64,000 bases of DNA from Occallatibacter savannae (GTDB lineage: Bacteria > Acidobacteriota > Terriglobia > Terriglobales > Acidobacteriaceae). Position 1 is the first letter of the stretch; the number at the start of each line of letters is the position of its first letter. This document shows, in pieces, positions 1 through 9,884 of the stretch. Made by a program: the position numbers and the translations under genes. The notes under the pieces were generated by a model. That model worked only from the letters and a program-made list of their open reading frames with translations. It searched no databases and was not told the DNA's origin. The stretch lies in contig NZ_QFFY01000001.1 in assembly GCF_003131205.1 (NCBI RefSeq), positions 1,426,001 to 1,490,000 of the forward strand, in the 5' to 3' direction.

Positions 1-79
1 TTACTTACTCGTAGGTAAAGAGCGACACGTTTCATAGCGACAACCTCCCAAATGATCTGATCGGGTGTTGATCTGTTGG

Positions 80-406
80 TCAGGCGTTCTCCCCGGCTTT
101 TTCGTCCGCCTCATCATCTGCGAAGAAGACCGGAGTCAATCTCCGACTCTCCTGTTTCGCAACGATTACTCTCCCAGAATCCCAATCAACCTCCGCATAG
201 TGGAGAACATGAACGCGAGTTGCTGAAGACAACCTCCGGTACTCCGGAAAGAGACGCCATGCCTCGCTCCGTGCCCTTTCCGCGTCGGGAGCACGCACAA
301 TGGCTGTAAAGCCGAGGTCTCCGGGATGGCGAAAGAACTCCGCCGCAAAGATACTCAATAGTTCTGCTTGATCATTGATGTTCTGACCTTTGTGCATTCT
401 GTCCAT
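80..406 (-). CDS. hypothetical protein (108 aa)
   Basis: I do not recognise this protein. It is soluble, with no signal peptide or membrane segment. The first half has a regular helical pattern rich in Ala and Arg (residues 15-60). The C-terminal tail is very acidic (DDEADEK). It lies at the outer edge of the defence island, convergent to nothing obvious and separated from the type I restriction operon by two other small genes. An internal Met at residue 4 is an alternative start. The composition is protein-like, but the function is unknown. Confidence 0.55.
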   Translation of the reverse strand: MDRMHKGQNINDQAELLSIFAAEFFRHPGDLGFTAIVRAPDAERARSEAWRLFPEYRRLSSATRVHVLHYAEVDWDSGRVIVAKQESRRLTPVFFADDEADEKAGENA

Positions 407-465
407 TGATCATACTATAGATGAAATAGACCCAAAGCTCAAGGGCATAATGACCACAGGGCATT

Positions 466-684
466 ATGTATACTTCAGTCGTGGGCTGGAAATTGCAAAA
501 GGTAGCCGTGTGCGATGTCTGCGGACACGTCTGGATTCCGTCCGTGGGGCATCCCAAGCTGTGCGCTTCCAAAAAATGTCGGAGTACGCTGTGGGATCGA
601 GGCGGGATTGATGGTAGGACGCGAGAGGCGAAAGCTGCTTCTCGGCGGAGTAGGAAGCTCGCTGGTCACCCGAGGCCTTCGTGA
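466..684 (+). CDS. small zinc-ribbon protein (72 aa)
   Basis: The N-terminal half holds four cysteines spaced as in a zinc ribbon: CDVCGHVW, then about 12 residues on LCASKKC. The tail is basic (RTREAKAASRRSRKLAGH). Such small ribbon proteins often bind nucleic acid, but no target can be named. The start is uncertain, because the protein begins only about 13 residues before the first knuckle. Its 3' end overlaps the end of the minus-strand ORF 666-890 by a few bases. Confidence 0.6.
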   Translation: MYTSVVGWKLQKVAVCDVCGHVWIPSVGHPKLCASKKCRSTLWDRGGIDGRTREAKAASRRSRKLAGHPRPS

Positions 685-890
685 TGGATTCGAGCCCTTA
701 AGTTTCTGATTGCGATTGAGCATTCAATGCACTCGATGACTCTATTCCATTTCGCTACATGCTTCTTTCGGCGTGCTTCGATTGCCACCTTCTTTTCGCT
801 TGGGATGTCAGTTGGGATGGGTCCGTGACCTGCAAGCACGTTCCAGAGCTTCGCCCTCGCTCTGCTGAGAAGTTCTTTCATTTCTTCCAT
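666..890 (-). CDS. hypothetical protein (74 aa)
   Basis: A short, highly charged, mostly helical protein with a CIEC motif near residue 55. It lies downstream of hsdR on the same strand with a 90-bp gap, so it could be the last gene of that transcript. I do not recognise a family. The composition (many Lys, Arg and Glu, no stop-rich low complexity) favours a real gene, but the evidence is thin. Confidence 0.4.
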   Translation of the reverse strand: MEEMKELLSRARAKLWNVLAGHGPIPTDIPSEKKVAIEARRKKHVAKWNRVIECIECSIAIRNLRARIHHEGLG

Positions 891-980
891 ACCAATTTAA
901 AGCGGGTGAACTCCCTTTTCCCGACAAATATGTGCATGCGGTTCGCGTAGAGCTGTTGACGGATTCGTTCAGAAATGGGG

Positions 981-3900
981 TTAGATTGGCGTGGCATCGA
1001 TTCCACCACCCATACCAGAGTAGGAATCGAACACGTGCTGGTAGACCACGTTGCATTTGCTCTGGTAAAGCTCCGTCGTGTAGGTGCGCGGCAGTTCATC
1101 CAGAACCGTCTCGATGGTGTATCGCACTGCCGCCCGAGTTGCCTGACGCTTTTTCCAATCGAGAACCAGCTTCTCTGCCTTCAACTTCTGGAGAAGTTCC
1201 TTAGCGACCTTTTTGACTTCGTGTTCCTCGGCATTCGTCAGAACCGGGTCAGGCTTGGTCAAGAGGTCGAAGATGGTCAATTCTTCCTCGGTTAGCTCCT
1301 CAGCGATTGCCCTTTTGTCCTCTTCGGAAAGCTTCTGAGTGAATGCCATCAGCCGAGCAAAGAAGGTCTCGATGTTTGCCGCGCCGGAGTTGTACTCTTC
1401 AATCATCCGTTGGAACTCTTCGAGGAAGTTCATCCGCGTCTTGTTCAACTGCACCATCTTGACGACCTTCGTGGTAAGCTGCGCCCTCAGCTTCTGCACT
1501 TCAATCGGCTTGCGCCCCGCTTCGAACTGCTGCCTCAACTCCTCGAAATCAATCTGGCTCAGGTCGATATAGTTCGCGTCGGTCGCCGAGGGGCGAATCA
1601 CATAGCCCTCCGTTGCAATCGAAGCGTCGAGAACATCCTCCACTTGTTCCAGCACACCGGAGATGTCGGCGACCCCAATCTCGCAACGAATCTTCTCCGC
1701 TATCACCGCCAGCATCTTACGTATCGGCCCGAATTGATTCGCTGCCGGGTCAGGCAGCAGCGACTTGAAGAGCTTCTCGACACCCCCAACCATGCCGAGG
1801 AACTGACGGCGGATGTCGTCCGTCAGAACAAACGCGGCAACCGCGTCGTCCTTTAACTTTTCCCGTTCGAAGCCAGTCGCCTTTAGAATCTTGTCAAGTT
1901 CCACACCGTGCTCTTGTGAGAAAACCAAAGCCTTCTGGATTTCGTCATTAAGCAACCGAACAAGCCCTTCCTTGTCCTTAATGGGCATCTCGCCCCCGGC
2001 TGCTGTGGTGCCGTAGATGGCGAGAGCCTTCTGGAGGTTGCGAAAGATTCCCACGTAATCCACGATGAGCCCGTTCTGTTTCTCCTGCCACACGCGATTC
2101 GCCCGAGCAATGGTCTGCATCAGGGTGTGGTTCTTCATCGGCTTGTCGAGGTAGATTGTCGAGCACGACGGCACATCGAAGCCGGTAATCCACATCGCGC
2201 AGACGAAGACGATTCGGAGCGGGTCGTCAGGATTTTTGAACTTGGTCTCCAAATCCTCCTTGACCATCCGCTTGCGATGAGTGGCGATGTCGAGCCCTTT
2301 CTTCCGGAACTCCTCAATCTCGTTCTGCGACTGCGACACCACCACTGCCATATCCGTCTTCTCGAAGTAGCTCAAGCGGCTTTCGAGTTCCGGCCTCTCG
2401 GAGGGGTCGGCAGCAGCGATGGCCTTCCGCATCTCCGCCAGCTTCGCCTTCCAGTGCTTCTGAACCTTGTCGTACATCTTGACGGCGGTCGCCTTGTCGA
2501 TGGAGATGACCATCGCCTTCGCCAACACGCCCCGCCCTGAGTAGTGAGCCACAAGGTCGTCGGCAATCTTCTCCAGCCGGTCTTCGCGAGTGATTAGGTG
2601 GTACTCCCGAGCGAACTCCCGCTCCAGCTTGGCTTGCTGGTCGTCGCTCAGGTCGGCGGACTCCACAATTTCGGCGATGTCCTCGGCTAAGTTCTCATTT
2701 ACCAGTTGCAACTCAGGGATACGGTTCTCGTAGTAGAGCGGAACCGTGTTGCCATCATCAATCGACTGCTTGAAGTTGTAGACCGAGATGTAGTCACCGA
2801 AGACTTCCTTCGTCCGCTCCTCGCCAGCCATCAGCGGGGTGCCCGTGAAGCCGATGAACGCCGCGTTCGGCAAGGCATTCCGCATATTCAAGGCAAAAGT
2901 GTCGTACTGGCTCCGGTGCGCCTCGTCGGTGATGACGATAATGTCGGAGCGGTCAGAGAGCCGGGGGTACGCCTCGCCGGCCTCGGTGCGGAACTTTTGA
3001 ATGAGGGTGAACAGGTAGCGATGATCTTCCGAGTCGAGCAGCCGCTTCAGGTGCTCGGCACTCTGAGCCCTCACGTGTTCTTCCTTCTCAATCACCGCGC
3101 CTGTCGAAGCGAAATTCTTGTAGATTTGGCTGTCGAGGTCTTCGCGGTCGGTGACAATGAGGAACGTCCAGTTGCCGGTCAGCTTCCGCAACACTTTCTG
3201 CGAGAAGAAAATCATCGAATAGCTCTTGCCCGAGCCCTGCGTATGCCAGAAGACGCCAATCTTGCCTTGGTTCTGCTTTATCTCCTCAACGGCTTTTAGG
3301 GCGCGGTTCACGCCGAGGTACTGGTGGTTTTTGGCGACCAGCTTCGCCGTCTCTCCCTTGGCCTCGCTGAATATGGTGAAGTTCTCCACGAGGTCGAGTA
3401 GCCGCGTCTTGTCGCAAACTCCACGGACGATGGTCTCCAAACTGACCACACCCTCTTCGCCCTCATCGTTAATCTTCTTCCACTCGGCGAAGTGCTCCCA
3501 CCCGGCAGTCATGCTGCCAATTTTGCTCTTTGACCCATTCGAGAGGATGACGACGGCGTTGAACCAAAACAGTTGCGGAACCGTGCTCTTGTAGTCGGAG
3601 AGATTGTGCTTGTAGGCGTTCTCCAGAGCCTTGTGCGATGCCTTCAGTTCGATAAATATGAGCGGTATGCCATTCACAAAGCCCAATAGGTCGGCACGTT
3701 TCTTGCCGTAGTCGCCGGAAATCCAAAACTGCGAGGCAAGAAAGAAGTCGTTGTTATCCGGCCTTTCCCAGTCGATGATTTTGACGACTTCGACGGACTC
3801 TTCATCGTCCGCCGTGCGGAAGGTGACCTTCACGCCGTCCTTGAGGAGTTGATAGACCTCTTGGTTCGCCCGAACGGGACTTAGGACGCTGCGGTCTTTC

Positions 3901-4136
3901 ACAACCTCGGCGATGGCGAGGTCTATGGCGGCGGTGGAAAGACTGGAGTTCAGCTTTGCGATTGCGGCCCGGAGACGGCATTCGAGAACGACTTGTACCG
4001 AGGTCTCCCGGCCAAGCGTGCCGTTCTCTCCGAGGGTCTCGTGGTAGCAGTCCGCGACCTCCCAACGCATACGGTCGAACAACTCAATCGTGTTGAGTTC
4101 GAGCGTTCCTTCGCCGTCTTGGTCTTTGTACGTCAT
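981..4136 (-). CDS. hsdR: type I restriction endonuclease subunit R (HsdR)
   Basis: HsdR is the DNA-translocating and cleaving subunit of a type I restriction-modification complex. The N-terminal nuclease domain shows the PD-ExK signature around residues 146-162 (RADLLGF then FIELK). The SF2 motor follows: Walker A in QGSGKS near residue 300, a DEAH-type motif ITDEAH near 400, the GFTGTP motif, and the late helicase motif QTIARANR. At 1051 aa it has full family length. Its ATG overlaps the hsdS stop (ATGA), so it is translationally coupled as the third gene of hsdM-hsdS-hsdR. All key residues looked for are present, so the subunit looks intact. Confidence 0.95.
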   Translation of the reverse strand: MTYKDQDGEGTLELNTIELFDRMRWEVADCYHETLGENGTLGRETSVQVVLECRLRAAIAKLNSSLSTAAIDLAIAEVVKDRSVLSPVRANQEVYQLLKDGVKVTFRTADDEESVEVVKIIDWERPDNNDFFLASQFWISGDYGKKRADLLGFVNGIPLIFIELKASHKALENAYKHNLSDYKSTVPQLFWFNAVVILSNGSKSKIGSMTAGWEHFAEWKKINDEGEEGVVSLETIVRGVCDKTRLLDLVENFTIFSEAKGETAKLVAKNHQYLGVNRALKAVEEIKQNQGKIGVFWHTQGSGKSYSMIFFSQKVLRKLTGNWTFLIVTDREDLDSQIYKNFASTGAVIEKEEHVRAQSAEHLKRLLDSEDHRYLFTLIQKFRTEAGEAYPRLSDRSDIIVITDEAHRSQYDTFALNMRNALPNAAFIGFTGTPLMAGEERTKEVFGDYISVYNFKQSIDDGNTVPLYYENRIPELQLVNENLAEDIAEIVESADLSDDQQAKLEREFAREYHLITREDRLEKIADDLVAHYSGRGVLAKAMVISIDKATAVKMYDKVQKHWKAKLAEMRKAIAAADPSERPELESRLSYFEKTDMAVVVSQSQNEIEEFRKKGLDIATHRKRMVKEDLETKFKNPDDPLRIVFVCAMWITGFDVPSCSTIYLDKPMKNHTLMQTIARANRVWQEKQNGLIVDYVGIFRNLQKALAIYGTTAAGGEMPIKDKEGLVRLLNDEIQKALVFSQEHGVELDKILKATGFEREKLKDDAVAAFVLTDDIRRQFLGMVGGVEKLFKSLLPDPAANQFGPIRKMLAVIAEKIRCEIGVADISGVLEQVEDVLDASIATEGYVIRPSATDANYIDLSQIDFEELRQQFEAGRKPIEVQKLRAQLTTKVVKMVQLNKTRMNFLEEFQRMIEEYNSGAANIETFFARLMAFTQKLSEEDKRAIAEELTEEELTIFDLLTKPDPVLTNAEEHEVKKVAKELLQKLKAEKLVLDWKKRQATRAAVRYTIETVLDELPRTYTTELYQSKCNVVYQHVFDSYSGMGGGIDATPI

Positions 4137-5326
4137 GCCATCTGCTCGACTGCTTCCTTTCCAAAATGTTCAACACTGAGTTCGCCGGAGACCAGCTTGG
4201 GGAGGAGCAGGTCGCGGGTTTTACGCAATACCAGATTCTTGTGAATAAGATTACAGATTGAGAGTTCCTGAGGAGAGACGATTTTCTCGAAGGCAGCACT
4301 GATTTCTGCGGAAGGGGCCAGTATCTTCATTTGCTTTAGATGGACGGGACCGAAGTTCATTTGAGCCGCCCCGCTTGCAAAAGAGAGAATCTGATTTTGG
4401 AAATAGTCTGACCTCAGGAACCCCTTCAGTTGCCATCTACCGACTTGCGAGGTACGAGGTCTCATCCTGATAACGCTCGTGTTCAGCATTAGAGGGAGAT
4501 GGTCTTGTCTGACGGTCACAATTCGCCCAAGAGTCCCAGAGCTAGACACAACATGGTCGAACTCAGATAGGAGAAAGTGCTTGTATTTCTTTTCCGCTTC
4601 ATTAGGGTCAATGAATTGTGTTTTTGTTAGGTCAATGTCTCCGTTTCCTATCGTTCTGATGTTCAGGAATCTGAGACCAGTGTCCCGGTACTGCCAACGC
4701 CGCAAGCCCGGTCCTTCGAGGAAATCTACTAGCTTGTGATAGGGTTGGCACCAACCCTCCGGACAGACTCCGATTTCCGACTCGACCATCTTGACCTTCT
4801 CACGTCCGGGAAATCGGAAGTTGATGAACCACTCCCGGTAAAGCATCTGAGCCATCTGCTCCAGAATTTTGATTCGCCGGGTGTTGTTCTCAATCAGGTC
4901 TTCGTAGGCCGAAATAATTTCGGCAATATGTCGCTGTGTTTGAAGGGGTGGTACCTTAACTGGGAGCAAATGCAATGCGTTTCTGTTTACTCCGGGAACT
5001 GCGCCAGCAGCGTTTTGGTGGCCGAGATTAAGAGTTTTCAGTAGGAAGCTAACGAATCGTGGGTTGTTTCCCTTGAAGTCTTTCACCCACAGCGTAGTGT
5101 TCAGCGGCCAATAAGCATCGTCAATATAGAAAACCTCCCCAAGAGTGCCATATCGGCCCGTGACGACGCCGGGTGGATTGCATTTTGCGGCAACGTGGTA
5201 TCCGGTAATCCCTGACGAGGACACTATCGGCACTACGCCCGATTGCCGCTCACGTTCTGGCAAGTCAAATCCTCTCTGGAGTGTGATGACCTCGCCCAGA
5301 TGTTTCTCAGTCCAGCACGGGGTCAT
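4133..5326 (-). CDS. hsdS: type I restriction-modification specificity subunit (HsdS)
   Basis: HsdS reads the bipartite DNA target for both HsdM and HsdR. The 397-aa protein has the usual two halves, each a target-recognition domain followed by a helical spacer. The first spacer contains the typical [18 protein letters not shown] run near residue 140, and the second half ends with a shorter equivalent around [11 protein letters not shown]. It overlaps hsdM upstream and hsdR downstream by 4 bp each. Recognition domains diverge fast, so the target sequence cannot be predicted from this reading. Confidence 0.93.
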   Translation of the reverse strand: MTPCWTEKHLGEVITLQRGFDLPERERQSGVVPIVSSSGITGYHVAAKCNPPGVVTGRYGTLGEVFYIDDAYWPLNTTLWVKDFKGNNPRFVSFLLKTLNLGHQNAAGAVPGVNRNALHLLPVKVPPLQTQRHIAEIISAYEDLIENNTRRIKILEQMAQMLYREWFINFRFPGREKVKMVESEIGVCPEGWCQPYHKLVDFLEGPGLRRWQYRDTGLRFLNIRTIGNGDIDLTKTQFIDPNEAEKKYKHFLLSEFDHVVSSSGTLGRIVTVRQDHLPLMLNTSVIRMRPRTSQVGRWQLKGFLRSDYFQNQILSFASGAAQMNFGPVHLKQMKILAPSAEISAAFEKIVSPQELSICNLIHKNLVLRKTRDLLLPKLVSGELSVEHFGKEAVEQMA

Positions 5327-6873
5327 CGAGTGCTCTCCAGAAGAACAGAGATGTTTTCGGCAATCCTCTCTTCCAACTCCCTTGCCTCAACGTTCAGCGT
5401 CTCCAATTCTTCGTTCAGTTCCTCCAGCTTCTCAGCGAACTCGAAGTCATCAGCGGTCCGTTCCGCAACCCCAACGTAGCGACCGGAGTTAAGGCTCCAC
5501 CCCTGCGCTTCGATTTCATCTAGCGTTGCAACCTTGCACAGGCCGAGCACATCAGCGTACTTGCCATTTGGGAAGCTTTTCTTCATTAGCTCACCGCTCT
5601 CCGCATCGGTGTCCAGCTTCTCGCCCCGATAGAGGCGGACGATGTTAGAGAGGAACTCAATCTGTTCAGGTGAGAACTCGCGATGCGCTCGGTCAATCTG
5701 CGTGAAGATGTGACGGGCGTCGATGAAGAGTACCTTGTCTTTCAGCTTGCCCTTGGCCTTGCCCCGGTCGAGGAACCATAGCGTGCAAGGCAGCGTGACC
5801 GTATAGAAGAAGTTGGAGCCCACAGAGACCATCACGTCCACGGCTCCCGACTTCAATAGGTCACGGCGGATGTCCAACTCCGAGCCACGGGCGTCTCCCG
5901 CTGAATTTGCCATTACGAACCCGGCGCGTCCGGTCTCGTTCAGCGCCGAATAGAACAACTGAATCCAGAGGTAATTTGCGTTGTCGGCCTTGGGCAGCGA
6001 GAACGGGTAGCGTGGGTCGTCCTTGATGCGCTCCTTGTCCACCTTGTCCACATTGAAGGGCGGATTTGCCATCACGAAGTCAAACTTGCCGACGCTCTTG
6101 TGTGGGTCTTCGTAGTAGGTGACAGACTGGCGGATGTCGCCGGAGAGCCCGTGCACGGCGAGGTTCATCTTGCAGAGGCGTATGGTCTCGGCGACCTTCT
6201 CTTGCCCGTAGACGGAAATCTCGTTGACGCTCTTCTGGTGGTGGTCAACGAACGCAGCCGACTGAACAAACATGCCGCCTGAACCGCACGCCGGGTCGAG
6301 GATGCGTCCGTGGTAAGGCTCGATGACTTCTACGATGAGGTTGACGATGCTAAGGGGTGTGAAAAATTCGCCGCCCTTCTGCCCCTCGCTCATAGCGAAG
6401 TTCCCGAGAAAATACTCGTAAATCTTGCCGAAGGCATCGCCTTCGATGGTCATGGGGATTGAGGAGAAGTTCTTGAGCAGGGTTACGAGGAGATTCTTTT
6501 CAAGGGCGTTGTAGGTCTTGGGCAGAACGTCCTTGAGGTCTTCGTTCTCGGCCTCGATGGCCTTCATAGCGGCATTGATGGCCTTACCGACATCGGCAAC
6601 CTCGGGGAGGTTGAGCAGGTACGCGAACCGAGCCTCCTCGGGGATGTAGAGCACTCCTTGGGCCTGATAGTCGGTTTTGCCGACCTTACGGCGACCGGAA
6701 CCCTGCTGAGCTAGCTTCTTCTCGGCCAAGGTGAACTTGTGGTCAGCGTAACGCAGGAAGATGAGTCCCAAAACGGGAACTGAGTATTCCGCCGACTTCA
6801 GCTTGGAGTTCGCTCGCAGGTCGTCTGCGGCATCCCACAGACGCTTCTCTAGTTCAGAGTGATTGTTAGCCAT
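5323..6873 (-). CDS. hsdM: type I restriction-modification methyltransferase subunit (HsdM)
   Basis: HsdM is the N6-adenine DNA methyltransferase of the type I complex. The SAM-binding motif I is seen as DPACGSGG near residue 195, and the catalytic motif IV as NPPF near residue 270. The N-terminal helical domain ([14 protein letters not shown]) and the C-terminal coiled coil that contacts HsdS are both present. At 516 aa it has normal length. It is the first gene of the operon, and it is divergent from the ribbon-helix-helix/Zorya operon across a 167-bp gap (6874-7040) that must hold both promoters. Confidence 0.95.
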   Translation of the reverse strand: MANNHSELEKRLWDAADDLRANSKLKSAEYSVPVLGLIFLRYADHKFTLAEKKLAQQGSGRRKVGKTDYQAQGVLYIPEEARFAYLLNLPEVADVGKAINAAMKAIEAENEDLKDVLPKTYNALEKNLLVTLLKNFSSIPMTIEGDAFGKIYEYFLGNFAMSEGQKGGEFFTPLSIVNLIVEVIEPYHGRILDPACGSGGMFVQSAAFVDHHQKSVNEISVYGQEKVAETIRLCKMNLAVHGLSGDIRQSVTYYEDPHKSVGKFDFVMANPPFNVDKVDKERIKDDPRYPFSLPKADNANYLWIQLFYSALNETGRAGFVMANSAGDARGSELDIRRDLLKSGAVDVMVSVGSNFFYTVTLPCTLWFLDRGKAKGKLKDKVLFIDARHIFTQIDRAHREFSPEQIEFLSNIVRLYRGEKLDTDAESGELMKKSFPNGKYADVLGLCKVATLDEIEAQGWSLNSGRYVGVAERTADDFEFAEKLEELNEELETLNVEARELEERIAENISVLLESTR

Positions 6874-7040
6874 GGAGTATGCCTAGGTCAATCATCTTAG
6901 CAATTTGCACGTTCGGTGAACCGGAAGCCCTCCGCCGAAGTGCCCGAAGTGTCAATTGAGATGAATTGCGGAGTTTGGCGCGTATGCAATTACACCTTAG
7001 TGTTATGACACAGCAAATCTTGGAGTACGCAGCTACGTAA

Positions 7041-7310
7041 ATGCGAACTATACTCGGTGCACGCAAGAAATTCACAAAAATGGAACGTACAGGCAAGAAC
7101 CGTCGTCCTGTCCCGAGGAAGACACCTGCTCGAAATGGAGCTTCAGCGGAGGCGAGACCCGTCGCGTTGACTGTGAAGGTCGACGATGACACGTATGTCC
7201 GTCTCTGCGTGCTTAGGGCGACTCAGCGTCGGACGAGTCAGGACATCCTTCATGATGCATTGCATGAGTATCTTCATCGAGCTGAGACAGAAGGGCAGCA
7301 GATTAAGTGA
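7041..7310 (+). CDS. ribbon-helix-helix-like small regulator (89 aa)
   Basis: The basic N-terminus (about 30 residues rich in Arg, Lys and Pro) is followed by a strand and two helices (ALTVKVDDDTYVRLCVLR, then TSQDILHDALHEYL). This is the layout of a ribbon-helix-helix (Arc/MetJ-type) DNA-binding domain. It comes directly before zorA, whose GTG start overlaps this stop (GTGA), so the two are translationally coupled. It could autoregulate the defence operon. Such a gene is not one of the four named Zorya components. The start is uncertain; an in-frame ATG at 7080 would give 76 aa. Confidence 0.7.
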   Translation: MRTILGARKKFTKMERTGKNRRPVPRKTPARNGASAEARPVALTVKVDDDTYVRLCVLRATQRRTSQDILHDALHEYLHRAETEGQQIK

Positions 7311-9235
7311 ACTATCTAATTGAGACCCGGCAGTTCATTGGCGTTACCGCTCCCGTTTTTGCATGGGTGGCCGCAGGGCTGCTGCTGCTAATCGCGTTCG
7401 TTGCAGCTATCTACTTGAGCATCAGAGTGCGACTTCTGAGTGCTTCGTGCGAACGAGCTGCGCGGTCCCTAGGCGAATATCGAGCGCCCTCTCCGGGAGC
7501 CGGCCTTCGTCTGAGCGAGATAGAAGCCATTCGAGAACTTTTTGATGGCCGCTCCCTGCCGTCCGGCATTTGGACTCGAATCGAAAGGAACCTGATTCGC
7601 CGTAAAGGAAGTTCTGGAGACGAATACTGGCTATCCCGCTCCGCCTCAGAATTCTTGAAACCTGACGAGATTACCGCATCTCAATTGAATCGCGAGTGGT
7701 ATGAGGCGATTCCGGGACTCTTGACTGGAACTGGACTACTTGTCACCTTCATCGCAATCTTGGTGGCGCTTCTACATGTGAGAATTAATGGCAATCGAGT
7801 GGAGGGGATGCCCCTGCTCATCGATGGATTATCCGGCAAGTTTGTTTCATCGATAGCAGCACTATTCGCAGCGACTGTCTTCGTGGTGATTGAGAAGCAA
7901 CAGTTTCATGCTCTCGACAGGTCGATTTCACGACTTACCGAATCTATTGCAAGCATCATACCGGTCCTTACATCGACGCATTTGCTAGTGGAGCTTCAGA
8001 AGGACATGGAGGAGCAGTCGATAGCCTTCCGAGCCTTCAATGCGGATTTGTCCGGCAGGCTCAAACAATCTTTCAGCGAGAGCATGGGACCTACTCTTGA
8101 ACGAATGATTTCCGCTATTGAGAGCCTCAATCAGGTCCTTAAGGTGACGGAGGAAAGTAAGAGCAACACAATCACTGACAGTTTGGCCGGGATGATGAGT
8201 CGACTCGAACAATCGCTCACTCATTCTCTCACCACGATGGGAGAGCAGTTCTCAGCCTCATTATCAGGGAACACGATGGCGCAGTTCTCACGATTGTCCG
8301 AATCACTTGCTGGCGCTGCCTCGGTGCTTGAGCAAATGAACACGCAGAATCAGACCACGCAAGCGGCTCTCACTGAGCTGGTTAGTTTTGCTAAGAATTC
8401 AGCCGCTGAGCAAATGGCGTTGGGACGAACGCAGGTCGAAGACCTCACAAATGTCCTCCGTTCAATGCTGGTGGAGATTGAACGGGCCACGGGGTCGTCT
8501 ATGAACAACATGGGGGCGGCGATGACCGCGCTCATGAGTGACTTGTCCTCGAAGGTCACAGAACTAACTGAACAGACTCGTGCTTCAATGGTACAAGCAT
8601 CGCAAGCGAGTACAGAAGCGGCAAGGACCATCTTGAAAGATGCAGGCGATTGGTCGGCGACTAGCCAAGAACAACTTGCCTCCTTGATTCAAAAACATAC
8701 GAGTCAATTGGAGACGGCTGACCGGCTCAGAGCATCACTGGACGAATCTGCTTCTCAGTTTGTTACCGCCTCGGCTCATTTCAGTTCCGTCCTCACCAAG
8801 CTTCAACAGGTCTCTTCAGATGCGGGAGCTTGCACCACTGCGATGAGTGGTGCCGCTAAAGCGGTGCGGGACTCCCAAGAAGGTCTTCAGCGAGTTGCTG
8901 GGCTCTCCTCTTCGCAGGTTGAGAACCTTGCATTGGCCGGAAGGGAACAGCAGGATTTATTGGAGCGGATATCGCAAGCAATGACCCAATATCAGCAGAC
9001 GTTCACGAAAGTTGAGACGTCTGCGTCTGCACTACTACAGACTTTGGAACGAAACCTCGCGCAACATCTGGAACTTTGCAAGAGAGGCTATGAATCACTC
9101 GCCAAAGTTTCGGATGAACACTTCGCATCTGCCACCCAGCGATTGGGCGCTTCTGTGGATGAACTTTCAGAATATTTGCAGGACTTGAGCGAAGTGATGG
9201 CCGCAAGGTCGACCGGAAGGGTTGGACATGGCTGA
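7307..9235 (+). CDS. zorA: Zorya anti-phage defence protein ZorA (MotA/ExbB-like)
   Basis: ZorA forms the inner-membrane ring of the ZorAB motor, which is related to MotAB/ExbBD proton channels. The 642-aa protein has a first membrane helix at about residues 14-38. Two more follow in the MotA/ExbB-like core at about 132-160 (GLLTGTGLLVTFIAILVALL) and 170-195 (SIAALFAATVFVVI). A long predicted coiled-coil tail from about 210 to the end matches the cytoplasmic tail known for ZorA. It starts with GTG overlapping the upstream stop, and it overlaps zorB by 8 bp. Identification rests on the domain layout plus the complete zorA-B-C-D order. Confidence 0.9.
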   Translation: MNYLIETRQFIGVTAPVFAWVAAGLLLLIAFVAAIYLSIRVRLLSASCERAARSLGEYRAPSPGAGLRLSEIEAIRELFDGRSLPSGIWTRIERNLIRRKGSSGDEYWLSRSASEFLKPDEITASQLNREWYEAIPGLLTGTGLLVTFIAILVALLHVRINGNRVEGMPLLIDGLSGKFVSSIAALFAATVFVVIEKQQFHALDRSISRLTESIASIIPVLTSTHLLVELQKDMEEQSIAFRAFNADLSGRLKQSFSESMGPTLERMISAIESLNQVLKVTEESKSNTITDSLAGMMSRLEQSLTHSLTTMGEQFSASLSGNTMAQFSRLSESLAGAASVLEQMNTQNQTTQAALTELVSFAKNSAAEQMALGRTQVEDLTNVLRSMLVEIERATGSSMNNMGAAMTALMSDLSSKVTELTEQTRASMVQASQASTEAARTILKDAGDWSATSQEQLASLIQKHTSQLETADRLRASLDESASQFVTASAHFSSVLTKLQQVSSDAGACTTAMSGAAKAVRDSQEGLQRVAGLSSSQVENLALAGREQQDLLERISQAMTQYQQTFTKVETSASALLQTLERNLAQHLELCKRGYESLAKVSDEHFASATQRLGASVDELSEYLQDLSEVMAARSTGRVGHG

Positions 9236-9878
9236 TAAGAGCAGCAGCGGCAATCTAGCAAGTTCTCTGACCGACTTGATGACTTCGCTCATGGTCATTT
9301 TTGTGCTGCTGCTTGTCGCAACGCTAAACAATGCGTCGGCAGAAGGTGAAAATACACGGAACAGGATTCTGGAAGACCTAAAGAACGACCTCAAAATCTT
9401 CTCTAGCCAAGGAGTACAAGTTCAACAAGACCCAGCGGACCCTCTTGCGCTGATTGTGCTGGTGCCATCGGGCTTGTTGGATTTCACTGTGAATGGGACG
9501 GCAGTGCCCCAAAAGGGAATTGCATTCCTCAACCGGTTCTCGCCTCTACTGGCGGGAGTCGCATGTGGCAAGTATCGCAAAGAAATCGCCTCAATTGTCG
9601 TCGAAGGCCACACTGACTCGACAGGCACCGACGAACATAACCTTCCTCTCAGCCAGCAGCGTTCGTTGGCGGTTGTTCAGCAAACCCTTGGAGCCTTAGG
9701 TACGGAAGATAAAGCTTGCTTTCTGGATTTCCTTTCCGCTACTGGCCGAGGAAGCAGGGAGCCTATTCTCGATGCGAACACAGGGAGTGAAGATAAAGAC
9801 CGGAGCCGCCGTGTCATTTTCAAAATTCGGGTTCGCTCGTTTGAGCAGCGCGAATTCCACAGTCTCTTCGGAATGTGA
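9228..9878 (+). CDS. zorB: Zorya anti-phage defence protein ZorB (MotB/OmpA-like)
   Basis: ZorB is the peptidoglycan-anchored partner of ZorA. From the ATG at 9228 it has a single membrane helix near residues 15-36 (DLMTSLMVIFVLLLVATL). Asp16 sits at the start of this helix, where MotB-type stators keep their proton-carrying Asp. The C-terminal half is an OmpA-like peptidoglycan-binding domain with VVEGHTDSTG and the LSQQRS helix. The 9228 start is preferred over a TTG at 9222 because GGAAGG lies at a good distance upstream. It overlaps zorA by 8 bp and is followed by zorC after 6 bp. Confidence 0.92.
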   Translation: MADKSSSGNLASSLTDLMTSLMVIFVLLLVATLNNASAEGENTRNRILEDLKNDLKIFSSQGVQVQQDPADPLALIVLVPSGLLDFTVNGTAVPQKGIAFLNRFSPLLAGVACGKYRKEIASIVVEGHTDSTGTDEHNLPLSQQRSLAVVQQTLGALGTEDKACFLDFLSATGRGSREPILDANTGSEDKDRSRRVIFKIRVRSFEQREFHSLFGM

Positions 9879-9884
9879 TTAGGA